The notes: generated by a model not told the origin, from the sequence alone. A stretch of DNA of 64,000 nt from Streptomyces sp. CB01249 (GCF_001905735.1 NZ_LISW01000005.1:275969-339968), one strand, 5' to 3'. Counted from the first letter of the stretch, positions 24,674 through 34,245 are shown. Numbers and translations: made by a program.

Positions 24674-25366
24674 TCAGTTGATGAGGCTCCGAAGGAATGT
24701 GAGATTCACTTCTTCCAGCGATCCCACGACCACTCGGCCCTCGGCGGGCGCGATCGGGGAGACCGAGGGCACGGCGACCACCCGGCAGCCGGCGGCCTCG
24801 GCGGCGGCCACCCCGGTCGCGGTGTCCTCGATGACGGCGCACAGCCGGGGATCGGCGCCGAAGCCGCGCGCGGCGGTGAGGTAGGGCTCGGGGTGCGGCT
24901 TGGTGCGGGTGACCTCGTCGCCGGCGACGGTGAGCGCGAAGTGGTGGTGGCCCACGGAGTCCAGGACCCGGTCGATGATGCGGCGGTGCGAGGCGGAGAC
25001 GAGGGCGGTGGGGATCTCGTGGCGGCGCAGTTCGGCGAGGAGGCGGGCGGCCCCGGGCATCAGCGGCACCCCGTTGCCGATGCGCTTCTCGAACCGGTCG
25101 TTGAGCAGTACGGCGGCCTCTTCGAGGGTGATGTCCGCGCCGGTCGCCTCGATGAGGTATCCGGTGCTGCGGGACATGGGCCCGCCGACGACCACGTCGC
25201 GCCATGCCTCGTCCAGCCGGTGGCCGAGGCCGGCGAAGACCTCGACCTCGACGTCCCACCAGAAGCCCTCGGTGTCGACCAGGGTGCCGTCCATGTCGAG
25301 AAAGACGGCCTGGAGGGCAGCGCCCTCCGCCGTGCGGGTCAGGGACGCGGGAACCGTACTGGTCAT
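24674..25366 (-). CDS. HAD-superfamily hydrolase
   Basis: A 230-residue phosphatase-type enzyme of the beta-phosphoglucomutase-like group. Motif I is FLDMDGTLVDTEG with Asp24 and Asp26; motif II is ALVSASHRR; the Lys and Pro of motif III are in TRTKPHPEPYL, and the acidic motif IV is CAVIEDTATGV. A helical cap lies between motifs I and II (about 35-95). The start is the ATG at 25366 (MTSTVPASLTRTAEG). The substrate cannot be read; the cap and KPHPEPY favour small phosphosugars. It is 119 bases after the metH stop, with a hairpin between. Confidence 0.9.
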   Translation of the reverse strand: MTSTVPASLTRTAEGAALQAVFLDMDGTLVDTEGFWWDVEVEVFAGLGHRLDEAWRDVVVGGPMSRSTGYLIEATGADITLEEAAVLLNDRFEKRIGNGVPLMPGAARLLAELRRHEIPTALVSASHRRIIDRVLDSVGHHHFALTVAGDEVTRTKPHPEPYLTAARGFGADPRLCAVIEDTATGVAAAEAAGCRVVAVPSVSPIAPAEGRVVVGSLEEVNLTFLRSLIN

Positions 25367-25393
25367 CCGGCACACCTTCCATGAGGGACGAGA

Positions 25394-25431
25394 AGGCCGG
25401 CCACCCGTCCCGGAGGATGGGCGACCGGCCT
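25394..25431 (-). terminator. Terminator after metH
   Basis: AGGCCGG (25394-25400) and CCGGCCT (25425-25431) enclose a second, imperfect GC pairing, giving a long hairpin 55 bases after the metH stop on the minus strand. Confidence 0.6.
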
Positions 25432-25485
25432 GCGCTGGACCGACCAGTGTACGACGTGATCGGCTACGACGCGTCGAACGGAGTC

Positions 25486-28400
25486 TTACCGCGCGTTGAA
25501 GTACTTCGCTTCGGGGTGGTGGATGACGATCGCGTCGGTCGACTGCTCGGGGTGGAGCTGGAACTCCTCGGAGAGGTGGACGCCGATCCGCTCCGGCTGC
25601 AGCAGGTCCGCGATCTTGGCGCGGTCCTCCAGGTCCGGGCAGGCGCCGTAGCCGAGCGAGAAGCGCGCGCCCCGGTACTTCAGGGCGAACATGTCCTCGA
25701 CGTCCGCCGGGTCCTCGCCCGCGAAACCGAGCTCCGAGCGGACCCGGGCGTGCCAGTACTCGGCGAGGGCTTCGGCGAGCTGGACGGAGAGGCCGTGCAG
25801 CTCCAGGTAGTCGCGGTAGGCGTTGGCCTCGAAGAGCTTGGCGGTCTCGGTGCCGATCCTGGAGCCGACGGTGACGACCTGGAGGCCGATGACGTCCGTC
25901 TCGCCGGATTCCTCGGGGCGGAAGAAGTCCGCGAGGCACAGGCGGCGGCCGCGGCGCTGGCGGGGGAAGGTGAAGCGGGTGCGTTCGGAGCCGTCCTCGT
26001 GGAGCAGGATGAGGTCGTCGCCCTTGGAGACGCAGGGGTAGTAGCCGTAGACGACGGCCGCTTCGAGGAGGTTGTCCGTCTGGAGCCGGTCGAGGAGGCC
26101 GCGCAGCCGCGGGCGTCCCTCGCTCTCGGCGAGCTCCTCGTACGTGGGTCCGTCACCGGCCCTGGCCTGCTTGAGGCCCCACTGGCCCTTGAAGAGGGCG
26201 CCTTCGTCCAGCCAGGAGGCGTACTCCTTGAGCTGGATGCCCTTGACGACCCGGCTGCCCCAGAACGGCGGGGTGGGGACCGGGTTGGTGACGGAGACGT
26301 CGGAGCGCACGCCTTCCTCCGGCTCGTTCACCTCCAGGACCGGGGTGTCGCGCTTGGGGACGCGGCGCTGCTTCAGCTCGGGCAGGGTGGCGCCGGGGAC
26401 ACCGCGCTTGACGGCGATGAGCGCGTCCATGAGGCGCAGGCCCTCGAAGGCGTCGCGCGCGTAGCGCACCTCGCCCTCGTAGATCTCGTGGAGGTCCTGT
26501 TCGACGTAGGCGCGGGTGAGGGCGGCGCCGCCGAGGATGACCGGGTAGTCGGCGGCCAGCTTGCGCTGGTTCAGCTCCTCCAGGTTCTCCTTCATGATCA
26601 CCGTGGACTTGACGAGGAGGCCGGACATTCCGATGACGTCGGCCTTGTGCTCCTCGGCGGCCTCCAGGATCGCGGAGACGGGCTGCTTGATGCCGATGTT
26701 GACGACGTTGAACCCGTTGTTGGACAGGATGATGTCGACCAGGTTCTTGCCGATGTCGTGGACGTCACCCCGGACGGTGGCCAGCACGATCGTGCCCTTG
26801 CCCTCGGCGTCCGACTTCTCCATGTGCGGTTCGAGGTAGGCGACCGCGCTCTTCATGACCTCGGCGGACTGGAGGACGAACGGCAGCTGCATCTGACCGG
26901 AGCCGAAGAGCTCGCCGACGACCTTCATGCCCTCCAACAGCGTGTCATTGACGATGTCCAGGGCCTTGCGAGTGGTCAGCGCCTCGGAGAGGTCGTCCTC
27001 CAGGCCGTTCTTCTCGCCGTCGATGATGCGGCGCTGAAGACGCTCGTCCAACGGAAGAGCGGCCAGCTCCTCCGCCTTCCCCTCCTTCATCGACTTCATG
27101 TTGACGCCCTCGAACAGCTCCATGAGCCTCTGCAGGGGGTCGTAGCCCTCGGCGCGGCGGTCGTAGATCAGGTCGAGGGCGACCTTGACCTGCTCCTCCT
27201 CCAGGCGGGCGATCGGCAGGATCTTCGACGCGTGCACGATCGCCGAATCCAGGCCCGCCTTGACGCACTCGTCCAGGAAGACCGAGTTCAGCACGACGCG
27301 GGCGGCCGGGTTGAGGCCGAAGGAGATGTTGGAGAGGCCGAGCGTGGTCTGCACGTCGGGGTGGCGCTTCTTCAGCTCGCGGATGGCCTCGATGGTGGCG
27401 ATGCCGTCCTTGCGGGACTCCTCCTGACCGGTGCAGATGGTGAAGGTCAGGGTGTCGATGAGGATGTCCGACTCGTGGATGCCCCAGTTGCCGGTCAGGT
27501 CCGCGATGAGCCGTTCGGCGATGGCGACCTTGTGCTCGGCGGTGCGGGCCTGGCCCTCCTCGTCGATCGTCAGCGCGATCAGCGCGGCGCCGTGCTCCGC
27601 GGCCAGCTGCGTGACCTTGACGAAGCGGGACTCGGGGCCGTCGCCGTCCTCGTAGTTGACCGAGTTGAGGACCGCGCGGCCGCCCAGCTTCTCCAGGCCC
27701 GCCCGGAGCACGGGCAGCTCCGTGGAGTCCAGCACGATCGGCAGCGTGGAGGCGGTCGCGAACCGGCCGGCCAGCTCGTCCATGTCGGTGACGCCGTCGC
27801 GGCCCACGTAGTCCACGCACAGGTCGAGCATGTGCGCGCCCTCACGGATCTGGTCCCGGGCCATCTCCACGCAGTCGTCCCAGCGGCCTTCGAGCATGGC
27901 CTCCCGGAACTTCTTCGACCCGTTGGCGTTCGTACGCTCACCGATCGCCAGATACGCCGTGTCCTGCCGGAACGGGATGGTCTGGTAGAGCGAGGCGGCA
28001 CCCGGCTCCGGGCGCGGGTCGCGGGCGCCCGGGACCGTGCCCCGTACGCGCTCGACCACCTGGCGCAGGTGCTCCGGGGTCGTACCGCAGCAGCCGCCGA
28101 CCAGCGAGAGGCCGTACTCCTGGACGAACGTCTCCTGCGCGTCGGCCAGACCCTCGGCGTCCAGCGGGAAGTGCGCGCCGTCCTTGGTGAGGACCGGCAG
28201 TCCGGCGTTGGGCATGCAGAGCAGCGGGATGCGGGAGTGCCGGGTGAGGTAGCGCAGGTGCTCGCTCATCTCGGCCGGACCGGTCGAGCAGTTCAGGCCG
28301 ATCATGTCGATGCCGAGGGGTTCCAGGGCGGTCAGGGCCGCGCCGATCTCGGAGCCCAGGAGCATGGTGCCGGTCGTCTCGAAGGCCAGGGAGCACAGCA

Positions 28401-28998
28401 GCGGGAGGTCGCTGCCCAGGGCGTCCAGGGCGCGGCGGGCGCCGAGGACGGCGGCCTTGGTCTGGAGGAGGTCCTGGGTCGTCTCGACGATGAGCGCGTC
28501 GGCGCCGCCGGCGATCAGGCCCTCGGCGTTCGCCTGGAAGCCGTCGCGGATGGTGGCGTACGGGACGTGGCCGAGGGTCGGCAGCTTGGTGCCGGGGCCC
28601 ATCGAGCCGAGGACCCAGCGCTGCTCGCCGGTGGACGCGGTGTACTCGTCGGCGACCTCGCGGGCGATGCGCGCGCCGGACTCGGACAATTCGTGGACCC
28701 GCTCGGGAATGTCGTACTCGCCGAGCGCCGCCGTGTTGGCACCGAAGGTGTTCGTCTCGACACAGTCCACGCCCACGGCGAAGTACGCCTCGTGCACGGA
28801 ACGCACGATGTCCGGCCGGGTCAGGTTCAGGATCTCGTTGCAGCCTTCGAGGTTCTCGAAGTCCGCGAGCGTGGGGTCCTGGGCCTGGAGCATGGTGCCC
28901 ATCGCGCCGTCGGCCACCACCACACGGGTGGCGAGTGCCTCACGGAGGGCTGCGGATCGGTTCCGGCTGTCGGCGGAAGGGGTCGGCGACGAGGCCAT
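25486..28998 (-). CDS. metH: Cobalamin-dependent methionine synthase MetH
   Basis: A 1170-residue enzyme that transfers the methyl group of 5-methyltetrahydrofolate to homocysteine through methylcobalamin. Domains in order: homocysteine binding with the zinc cysteines (ETNTFGANTAAL, LVGGCCGTTPEHL, about 1-320); pterin binding (NANGSKKFREAML, about 335-610); cobalamin cap and binding domain with DVHDIGKN, whose His is the lower cobalt ligand (about 630-860); and the SAM-binding reactivation domain (about 900-1170, with PCVSKGDDLILL). The start is the ATG at 28998 (MASSPTPSADSRN); an extension upstream has no likeness. No cobalamin or SAM riboswitch pattern was recognised in the 240 bases upstream, which it shares with gylR. 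Confidence 0.97.
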   Translation of the reverse strand: MASSPTPSADSRNRSAALREALATRVVVADGAMGTMLQAQDPTLADFENLEGCNEILNLTRPDIVRSVHEAYFAVGVDCVETNTFGANTAALGEYDIPERVHELSESGARIAREVADEYTASTGEQRWVLGSMGPGTKLPTLGHVPYATIRDGFQANAEGLIAGGADALIVETTQDLLQTKAAVLGARRALDALGSDLPLLCSLAFETTGTMLLGSEIGAALTALEPLGIDMIGLNCSTGPAEMSEHLRYLTRHSRIPLLCMPNAGLPVLTKDGAHFPLDAEGLADAQETFVQEYGLSLVGGCCGTTPEHLRQVVERVRGTVPGARDPRPEPGAASLYQTIPFRQDTAYLAIGERTNANGSKKFREAMLEGRWDDCVEMARDQIREGAHMLDLCVDYVGRDGVTDMDELAGRFATASTLPIVLDSTELPVLRAGLEKLGGRAVLNSVNYEDGDGPESRFVKVTQLAAEHGAALIALTIDEEGQARTAEHKVAIAERLIADLTGNWGIHESDILIDTLTFTICTGQEESRKDGIATIEAIRELKKRHPDVQTTLGLSNISFGLNPAARVVLNSVFLDECVKAGLDSAIVHASKILPIARLEEEQVKVALDLIYDRRAEGYDPLQRLMELFEGVNMKSMKEGKAEELAALPLDERLQRRIIDGEKNGLEDDLSEALTTRKALDIVNDTLLEGMKVVGELFGSGQMQLPFVLQSAEVMKSAVAYLEPHMEKSDAEGKGTIVLATVRGDVHDIGKNLVDIILSNNGFNVVNIGIKQPVSAILEAAEEHKADVIGMSGLLVKSTVIMKENLEELNQRKLAADYPVILGGAALTRAYVEQDLHEIYEGEVRYARDAFEGLRLMDALIAVKRGVPGATLPELKQRRVPKRDTPVLEVNEPEEGVRSDVSVTNPVPTPPFWGSRVVKGIQLKEYASWLDEGALFKGQWGLKQARAGDGPTYEELAESEGRPRLRGLLDRLQTDNLLEAAVVYGYYPCVSKGDDLILLHEDGSERTRFTFPRQRRGRRLCLADFFRPEESGETDVIGLQVVTVGSRIGTETAKLFEANAYRDYLELHGLSVQLAEALAEYWHARVRSELGFAGEDPADVEDMFALKYRGARFSLGYGACPDLEDRAKIADLLQPERIGVHLSEEFQLHPEQSTDAIVIHHPEAKYFNAR

Positions 28999-29199
28999 GG
29001 ATGTACTCCCTGGGATGCGACGGCTGTCGGCTTTGCGTCTTCGGCGGAAGGCGCACCCGGCCAGGGTAGCCGGGCCGCGACCAGGGCCGTCACTCTGTCC
29101 CACGAGCCGGACGGCATCCTGATGACGGGGGCGGTTCCGGTGTCACGGGGTGCTGCGGAATTCCCCCGCGGTCGAGCACGGGTCGGCATCGGCCGATAG

Positions 29200-29218
29200 T
29201 GTTCAGCATTGTCGAACA
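29200..29218. promoter_or_regulatory. Candidate GylR operator in front of gylR
   Basis: TGTTC and GAACA form an inverted repeat around a nine-base spacer. The right part, GCATTGTCGAACA (29206-29218), occurs again exactly at 30107-30119 in front of the glycerol operon. GylR is known to repress both its own gene and the operon in Streptomyces, so this shared sequence is a good candidate site. Confidence 0.55.
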
Positions 29219-29238
29219 AGGTGGAGGAGTACGGCGCG

Positions 29239-30003
29239 ATGGCCAAGAACATCCAGTCGCTGGAGCGGGCGGCCGCGATGCTGCGTCTGCTGGCAGGCGG
29301 GGAGCGGCGGCTGGGGCTGTCCGACATCGCGTCCTCACTGGGCCTGGCCAAGGGCACCGCACACGGCATCCTGCGCACGCTCCAGCACGAGGGCTTCGTG
29401 GAGCAGGACGCCGCCTCGGGCCGCTACCAGCTGGGCGCGGAGCTGCTGCGCCTGGGCAACAGCTATCTCGACGTGCACGAGCTGCGGGCCCGGGCCCTGG
29501 TCTGGACGGACGACCTGGCCCGGTCCAGCGGCGAGAGCGTCCATCTGGGCGTACTGCACCAGCAGGGCGTCCTCATCGTCCACCACGTCTTCCGGCCCGA
29601 CGACAGCCGCCAGGTGCTGGAGGTGGGCGCCATGCAGCCGCTGCACTCCACGGCCCTGGGCAAGGTGCTGTCCGCGTACGACCCGGTGGCGCACACCGAG
29701 GCCATGGAGGCCGAGCGGCAGCCGTTCACGCCCCGGACGGTGACCGGTGCCGAGGAGTTCGAGGCGGTGCTCGACCTCGTACGGGCCCGGGGCTGGGGGT
29801 CCGACGTGGAGGAGACCTGGGAGGGCGTGGCCGCGGTGGCCGCGCCGATCCACGACCGGCGCCGGATGCCGGTGGGGGCCATAGCCGTCACGGGTGCGGT
29901 GGAGCGCGTCTGCAAGGACGGCGAGCTGCGCCCGGAGCTGGTCGCGGCGGTCCGTGACTGCGCCCGCGCGGTCTCGCGGGACCTGGGCGCCCGTCGCTTC
30001 TGA
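29239..30003 (+). CDS. gylR: IclR-family glycerol operon regulator GylR
   Basis: A 254-residue repressor of the glycerol operon, induced by glycerol or glycerol-3-phosphate. The winged helix-turn-helix is at about 6-65 (SLERAAAMLRLL, LSDIASSLGLAKGTAHGILRTL), followed by the IclR effector domain (about 75-250, with SGESVHLGVLHQQGVLIVHHV and LHSTALGKVLSAYDP). The start is the ATG at 29239 with GGAGGAG upstream; a TTG ten codons earlier falls in the candidate operator. Length and sequence agree with Streptomyces GylR. It precedes glpF by 239 bases, which hold the operon promoter. Confidence 0.95.
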   Translation: MAKNIQSLERAAAMLRLLAGGERRLGLSDIASSLGLAKGTAHGILRTLQHEGFVEQDAASGRYQLGAELLRLGNSYLDVHELRARALVWTDDLARSSGESVHLGVLHQQGVLIVHHVFRPDDSRQVLEVGAMQPLHSTALGKVLSAYDPVAHTEAMEAERQPFTPRTVTGAEEFEAVLDLVRARGWGSDVEETWEGVAAVAAPIHDRRRMPVGAIAVTGAVERVCKDGELRPELVAAVRDCARAVSRDLGARRF

Positions 30004-30106
30004 GCCGCCCGGGTACCCGGCCGGCTTTCCCGTAACGATCGATTCGTACGTCACATCCCTCTTGACGCTGCCTTCACCCGGGAGAAACACTGCCGTTCAT
30101 CGGTCG

Positions 30107-30139
30107 GCATTGTCGAACACTTAACGGATATTCGCGTTA
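30107..30139. promoter_or_regulatory. Candidate GylR sites in the glycerol operon promoter
   Basis: GCATTGTCGAACA (30107-30119) repeats exactly the sequence in front of gylR. It is followed at once by a second inverted repeat, TAACG (30122-30126) and CGTTA (30135-30139). A TTGACG hexamer, usable as a -35 element, is at 30062-30067. The sites lie 104-136 bases before the glpF start. Confidence 0.5.
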
Positions 30140-30242
30140 GGGTGTGACGGTGCCTAGGGCCGGCCAAGCCCTCACACGAGGGCGCGGACCACCGGAGGGA
30201 CCCGGGGTTCGGCTTCCTGGACGAAGGACAAAGGAGTCGCGG

Positions 30243-31034
30243 GTGTCCAGCTCCGACATCTTCATCGGCGAGACCATCGGTACCGCCGTACTCATCCTGC
30301 TCGGCGGCGGTGTCTGTGCCGCCGTCACGCTCAAGCATTCGAAGGCGCAGAACGCCGGCTGGGTCGCCATCACCTTCGGGTGGGGCTTCGCGGTACTGAC
30401 CGGCGCGTATCTCGCCGGCGGCGTGTCGGGGGCGCATCTCAACCCCGCCGTCACCATCGGCCTGGCCATCGAGGGCGGCACCAAGTGGAGCGACGTACCG
30501 CTCTACCTGGCCTCTCAGCTGCTCGGCGCGATGATCGGCGCGGTGCTGGTCTGGCTGACCTACTACGGGCAGTTCCGGGCGCACCTGACCGATCCGGAGA
30601 TCCTGCGCGCCCATTCGGGTGAGGAGGGCATGGTCGACCAGGCCGCCGCCCCCAAGGCGGGACCGGTCCTCGGTGTCTTCTCGACGGGCCCCGAGATCCG
30701 CAACGCCGTGCAGAACGTCCTCACCGAGGTCATCGCCACGGTCGTGCTGGTCCTCGCCATCCTCACCCAGGGCCTCAACGACGACGGCAACGGGCTCGGC
30801 ACGCTGGGCGCGCTGATCACCGCCCTGGTCGTCGTCGGCATCGGCCTGTCGCTCGGCGGGCCGACGGGCTACGCGATCAACCCGGTCCGCGACCTCGGTC
30901 CGCGTATCGTGCACGCGCTGCTTCCGCTGCCGAACAAGGGCGGCTCCGACTGGGGCTACGCATGGGTCCCGATCGTCGGCCCGCTGATCGGCGGCGCACT
31001 CGCGGGCGGCCTCTACAACCTCGCGTTCGCCTGA
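30243..31034 (+). CDS. glpF: Glycerol uptake facilitator (GlpF/GylC, MIP family)
   Basis: A 263-residue membrane channel for glycerol. The start is a GTG at 30243 with AAAGGAG 7 bases upstream. Six transmembrane segments and two half-helices are expected. The first pore loop has HLNPAVTIG; the second reads INPVRDLGPR, so the usual NPA is NPV there, while the downstream Arg and Asp of glycerol-type channels are kept. An insertion of about 35 residues (about 115-150) lies between the third and fourth segments. It is the first gene of glpF-glpK-glpD (gylCAB). The start of glpK follows 42 bases after its stop. Confidence 0.93.
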   Translation: MSSSDIFIGETIGTAVLILLGGGVCAAVTLKHSKAQNAGWVAITFGWGFAVLTGAYLAGGVSGAHLNPAVTIGLAIEGGTKWSDVPLYLASQLLGAMIGAVLVWLTYYGQFRAHLTDPEILRAHSGEEGMVDQAAAPKAGPVLGVFSTGPEIRNAVQNVLTEVIATVVLVLAILTQGLNDDGNGLGTLGALITALVVVGIGLSLGGPTGYAINPVRDLGPRIVHALLPLPNKGGSDWGYAWVPIVGPLIGGALAGGLYNLAFA

Positions 31035-31076
31035 TCCGCCCTCACCCCACACCGCACAGACCTCCGGGAGCACACC

Positions 31077-32618
31077 GTGACCGACGCACACACCACCGGC
31101 AGCCACGGCGCAGGGCCGTTCATCGCGGCCATCGACCAAGGCACGACCTCCAGCCGCTGCATCGTCTTCGACAAGGACGGGCGGATCGTCTCCGTCGACC
31201 AGAAGGAGCACGAGCAGATCTTTCCCAAGCCTGGCTGGGTCGAACACAACGCGGCCGAGATCTGGGAGAACGTCCAGGAAGTCGTCGCCGGGGCGATCTC
31301 CAAGGCGGGCATCACCGCCGCCGACGTGAAGGCAATCGGCATCACCAACCAGCGCGAGACCACCCTGCTGTGGGACAAGCACACCGGTGAGCCCGTCCAC
31401 AACGCCCTCGTCTGGCAGGACACCCGTACGGACGGGCTCTGCAAGGAGCTCGGCCGCAACGTGGGCCAGGACCGCTTCCGCCGTGAGACCGGGCTGCCTC
31501 TCGCCTCGTACTTCGCCGGGCCCAAGGTCCGCTGGCTCCTCGACAACGTCGAGGGGCTGCGCGAGCGGGCCGAGCGCGGCGACATCCTCTTCGGCACCAT
31601 GGACTCCTGGGTCATCTGGAACCTGACCGGCGGCACCGACGGCGGCGTGCACGTCACCGACGTCACCAACGCCTCGCGGACGCTCCTGATGAACCTGCAC
31701 ACCATGCAGTGGGACGAGAAGATCTGTTCGTCCATCGGCGTGCCCATGGCCGTGCTGCCCGAGATCCGCTCCTCCGCCGAGGTGTACGGCGCCACCAAGG
31801 GCGGCGTGCTCGACGGGGTGCCGGTGGCCTCCGCGCTGGGCGACCAGCAGGCGGCGCTGTTCGGCCAGACGTGCTTCGCCGAGGGCGAGGCCAAGTCCAC
31901 GTACGGCACCGGCACCTTCATGCTGATCAACACCGGCGAGACGCCCGTCAACTCGTACAACGGGCTGCTGACGACCGTCGGCTACCGGATCGGCGACCAG
32001 AAGGCGGTGTACGCCCTGGAGGGGTCGATCGCCGTCACCGGTTCGCTGGTGCAGTGGATGCGCGACCAGATGGGGCTGATCCAGTCCGCCGCCGAGATCG
32101 AGACCCTGGCCTCCTCGGTGGAGGACAACGGCGGCGCGTACTTCGTGCCCGCGTTCTCCGGCCTGTTCGCCCCGTACTGGCGCCCGGACGCCCGCGGTGT
32201 CATCGCCGGTCTCACCCGGTACGTCACCAAGGCGCACATCGCCCGTGCCGTTCTCGAGGCCACCGCCTGGCAGACGCGTGAGATCAGCGACGCCATGACC
32301 AAGGACTCCGGCGTCGAGCTGACCGCGCTCAAGGTCGACGGCGGCATGACCTCCAACAACCTGCTGATGCAGACGCTCGCCGACTTCCTGGACGCGCCCG
32401 TGGTGCGGCCGATGGTCGCCGAGACCACCTGCCTCGGCGCCGCCTACGCCGCCGGCCTGGCCGTCGGCTTCTGGCCGGACACCGACGCGCTGCGCGCCAA
32501 CTGGCGCCGGGCCGCCGAGTGGACCCCCCGCATGGACGCGGACACCCGCGCCCGCGAGTACAAGAGCTGGCTCAAGGCCGTGGAACGCACCATGGGCTGG
32601 CTGGACGACGAGGAGTAG
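31077..32618 (+). CDS. glpK: Glycerol kinase GlpK (GylA)
   Basis: A 513-residue FGGY-family kinase that converts glycerol to glycerol-3-phosphate. FIAAIDQGTTSSRCIVFDKDG is seen in two parts at the N-terminus (about 15-35), WVEHNAAEIWENV marks the substrate region, and ITNQRETTLLWD and VWQDTRT follow. The C-terminal ATP domain has LEGSIAVTGSLVQWM and LKVDGGMTSNNLLMQ with the Gly-Gly turn. It starts at a GTG preceded by GGGAG. It is followed 5 bases later by glpD. Together with GlpF it traps glycerol in the cell. Confidence 0.97.
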   Translation: MTDAHTTGSHGAGPFIAAIDQGTTSSRCIVFDKDGRIVSVDQKEHEQIFPKPGWVEHNAAEIWENVQEVVAGAISKAGITAADVKAIGITNQRETTLLWDKHTGEPVHNALVWQDTRTDGLCKELGRNVGQDRFRRETGLPLASYFAGPKVRWLLDNVEGLRERAERGDILFGTMDSWVIWNLTGGTDGGVHVTDVTNASRTLLMNLHTMQWDEKICSSIGVPMAVLPEIRSSAEVYGATKGGVLDGVPVASALGDQQAALFGQTCFAEGEAKSTYGTGTFMLINTGETPVNSYNGLLTTVGYRIGDQKAVYALEGSIAVTGSLVQWMRDQMGLIQSAAEIETLASSVEDNGGAYFVPAFSGLFAPYWRPDARGVIAGLTRYVTKAHIARAVLEATAWQTREISDAMTKDSGVELTALKVDGGMTSNNLLMQTLADFLDAPVVRPMVAETTCLGAAYAAGLAVGFWPDTDALRANWRRAAEWTPRMDADTRAREYKSWLKAVERTMGWLDDEE

Positions 32619-32623
32619 AGAAC

Positions 32624-34237
32624 ATGACCACCCTGCAGAGCGTCCCCGCACTCGGGACGCATCCGGCCTCCGGCTCCCTCCCGAGCCGTGCCGAGACCCG
32701 GGAGCAGCTCTCCAAGGCGACGTACGACCTCCTGGTGATCGGCGGCGGCATCCTGGGCATCTCCACCGCCTGGCACGCCGCGCAGTCCGGACTGCGGGTG
32801 GCCCTGGTGGACGCCGGTGACTTCGCCGGCGCCACCTCCTCCGCCTCCTCCAAGCTGCTGCACGGCGGCCTGCGCTACCTGCAGACCGGTGCGGTGAAGC
32901 TGGTGGCGGAGAACCACTTCGAGCGCCGTGCGGTCTCCCGCCAGGTCGCCCCGCACCTGGCCAACCCGCTCACCTTCTACCTGCCGGTGTACAAGGGCGG
33001 GCCGCACGGCGCGGCGAAGCTCGGCGCGGGCGTGTTCGCGTACTCGGCGCTGTCCGCCTTCGGCGACGGCGTCGGCCATGTGATCAGCCCGTCCCGGGCG
33101 GCGCGCGACGTGCCGGAGCTGCGTACGGACAACCTCAAGGCCGTCGCGGTCTACGGCGACGACCAGATGAACGACGCGCGGATGGCGCTGATGACGGTCC
33201 GCGCGGCCGTCGACGCGGGCGCGGTGGTGCTGAACCACGCGGCGGTGACCGGGCTGCGCTTCACCCGGGGCCGGGTGACGGGCGCGGAGCTGCGGGACTC
33301 CATGGACGGTACGGAGTTCGGGGTGACCGCCCGGCTGGTGCTGAACGCGACCGGGCCGTGGGTGGACCACCTGCGGAAGATGGAGGACCCGAACGCGGCG
33401 CCTTCCATACGTCTGTCCAAGGGCGCCCACCTGGTGCTGAAGCGGACCCGGCCGTGGAAGGCCGCGCTGGCCACGCCGATCGACAAGTACCGCATCACGT
33501 TCGCGCTGCCCTGGGAGGACATGCTGCTCCTCGGCACGACGGACGAGGAGTACGAGGGCGACCCGGCGGATGTCGCGGTGACCGAGAAGGACACCGCGCA
33601 GATCCTGGACGAGGCCGCGTTCTCGGTACGGGACCAGCAGCTCTCCCGGGACCTGATCACGTACTCCTTCGCCGGTCTGCGGGTGCTGCCGGGCGGCCCC
33701 GGCGACACCTCGAAGGCCAAGCGCGAGACGGTCGTCACGGAGGGCCGGGGCGGGATGCTGTCGGTGGCCGGCGGCAAGTGGACGACCTTCCGCCACATCG
33801 GCCGTACGGTGATGAACAAGCTGGCCGCGCTGCCCGGGCACCCGCTGGCGGAGGACATGGAGCCGATGTCCCGGCTGCCCAGGAAGCTGCCGCTGCCCGG
33901 GATCGCATCCCCGAACGCGGTGGCGCACCGGCTGCTGGTGGACGGCGGGACGCCCGGTCCCCGGATGGCCCCCGACACCGCGCGGCACCTGGCCACGCAC
34001 TACGGCTCGCTCGCGTTCGACATCGCCCGGCTGGCCAACGAGAACCCGGCGCTGGCCGAGCGGATCCACCCGGACGCGCCGGAGGTCTGGGCGCAGGTGG
34101 CGTACGCCCGGGACCACGAGTGGGCCGAGACCGCGGACGACGTGCTGCGGCGGCGGACGACGCTGACGATCCGGGGCCTGGCGACGGACGAGGTCCGGGC
34201 GGGTGTGGAGAAGGTGCTCGGCGAGCGGCGCGGCTGA
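32624..34237 (+). CDS. glpD: Aerobic glycerol-3-phosphate dehydrogenase GlpD (GylB)
   Basis: A 537-residue FAD enzyme that oxidises glycerol-3-phosphate to dihydroxyacetone phosphate and passes electrons to the quinone pool at the membrane. The FAD-binding motif is LVIGGGILGISTAWHAAQSG at about 35-55, and the second flavin and substrate region contains SSASSKLLHGGLRYL. GGKWTTFRHIGRTVMN lies near residue 385. The C-terminal cap domain (about 400-530) is of the GlpD type. The start is the ATG at 32624, 5 bases after the glpK stop; an earlier in-frame start lies inside glpK. A large hairpin follows, ending the operon. Confidence 0.96.
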   Translation: MTTLQSVPALGTHPASGSLPSRAETREQLSKATYDLLVIGGGILGISTAWHAAQSGLRVALVDAGDFAGATSSASSKLLHGGLRYLQTGAVKLVAENHFERRAVSRQVAPHLANPLTFYLPVYKGGPHGAAKLGAGVFAYSALSAFGDGVGHVISPSRAARDVPELRTDNLKAVAVYGDDQMNDARMALMTVRAAVDAGAVVLNHAAVTGLRFTRGRVTGAELRDSMDGTEFGVTARLVLNATGPWVDHLRKMEDPNAAPSIRLSKGAHLVLKRTRPWKAALATPIDKYRITFALPWEDMLLLGTTDEEYEGDPADVAVTEKDTAQILDEAAFSVRDQQLSRDLITYSFAGLRVLPGGPGDTSKAKRETVVTEGRGGMLSVAGGKWTTFRHIGRTVMNKLAALPGHPLAEDMEPMSRLPRKLPLPGIASPNAVAHRLLVDGGTPGPRMAPDTARHLATHYGSLAFDIARLANENPALAERIHPDAPEVWAQVAYARDHEWAETADDVLRRRTTLTIRGLATDEVRAGVEKVLGERRG

Positions 34238-34245
34238 GCGCGGAC

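Noticed and set aside
25204..29199. A 1331-codon plus-strand open frame across metH
   Set aside because: Its product is a Leu/Val/Gly-rich antisense translation of metH, with no motif of its own.
28999..29199. Possible cobalamin or SAM riboswitch upstream of metH
   Set aside because: I looked for B12-box-like and SAM-IV-like conserved cores on the minus strand and found none.
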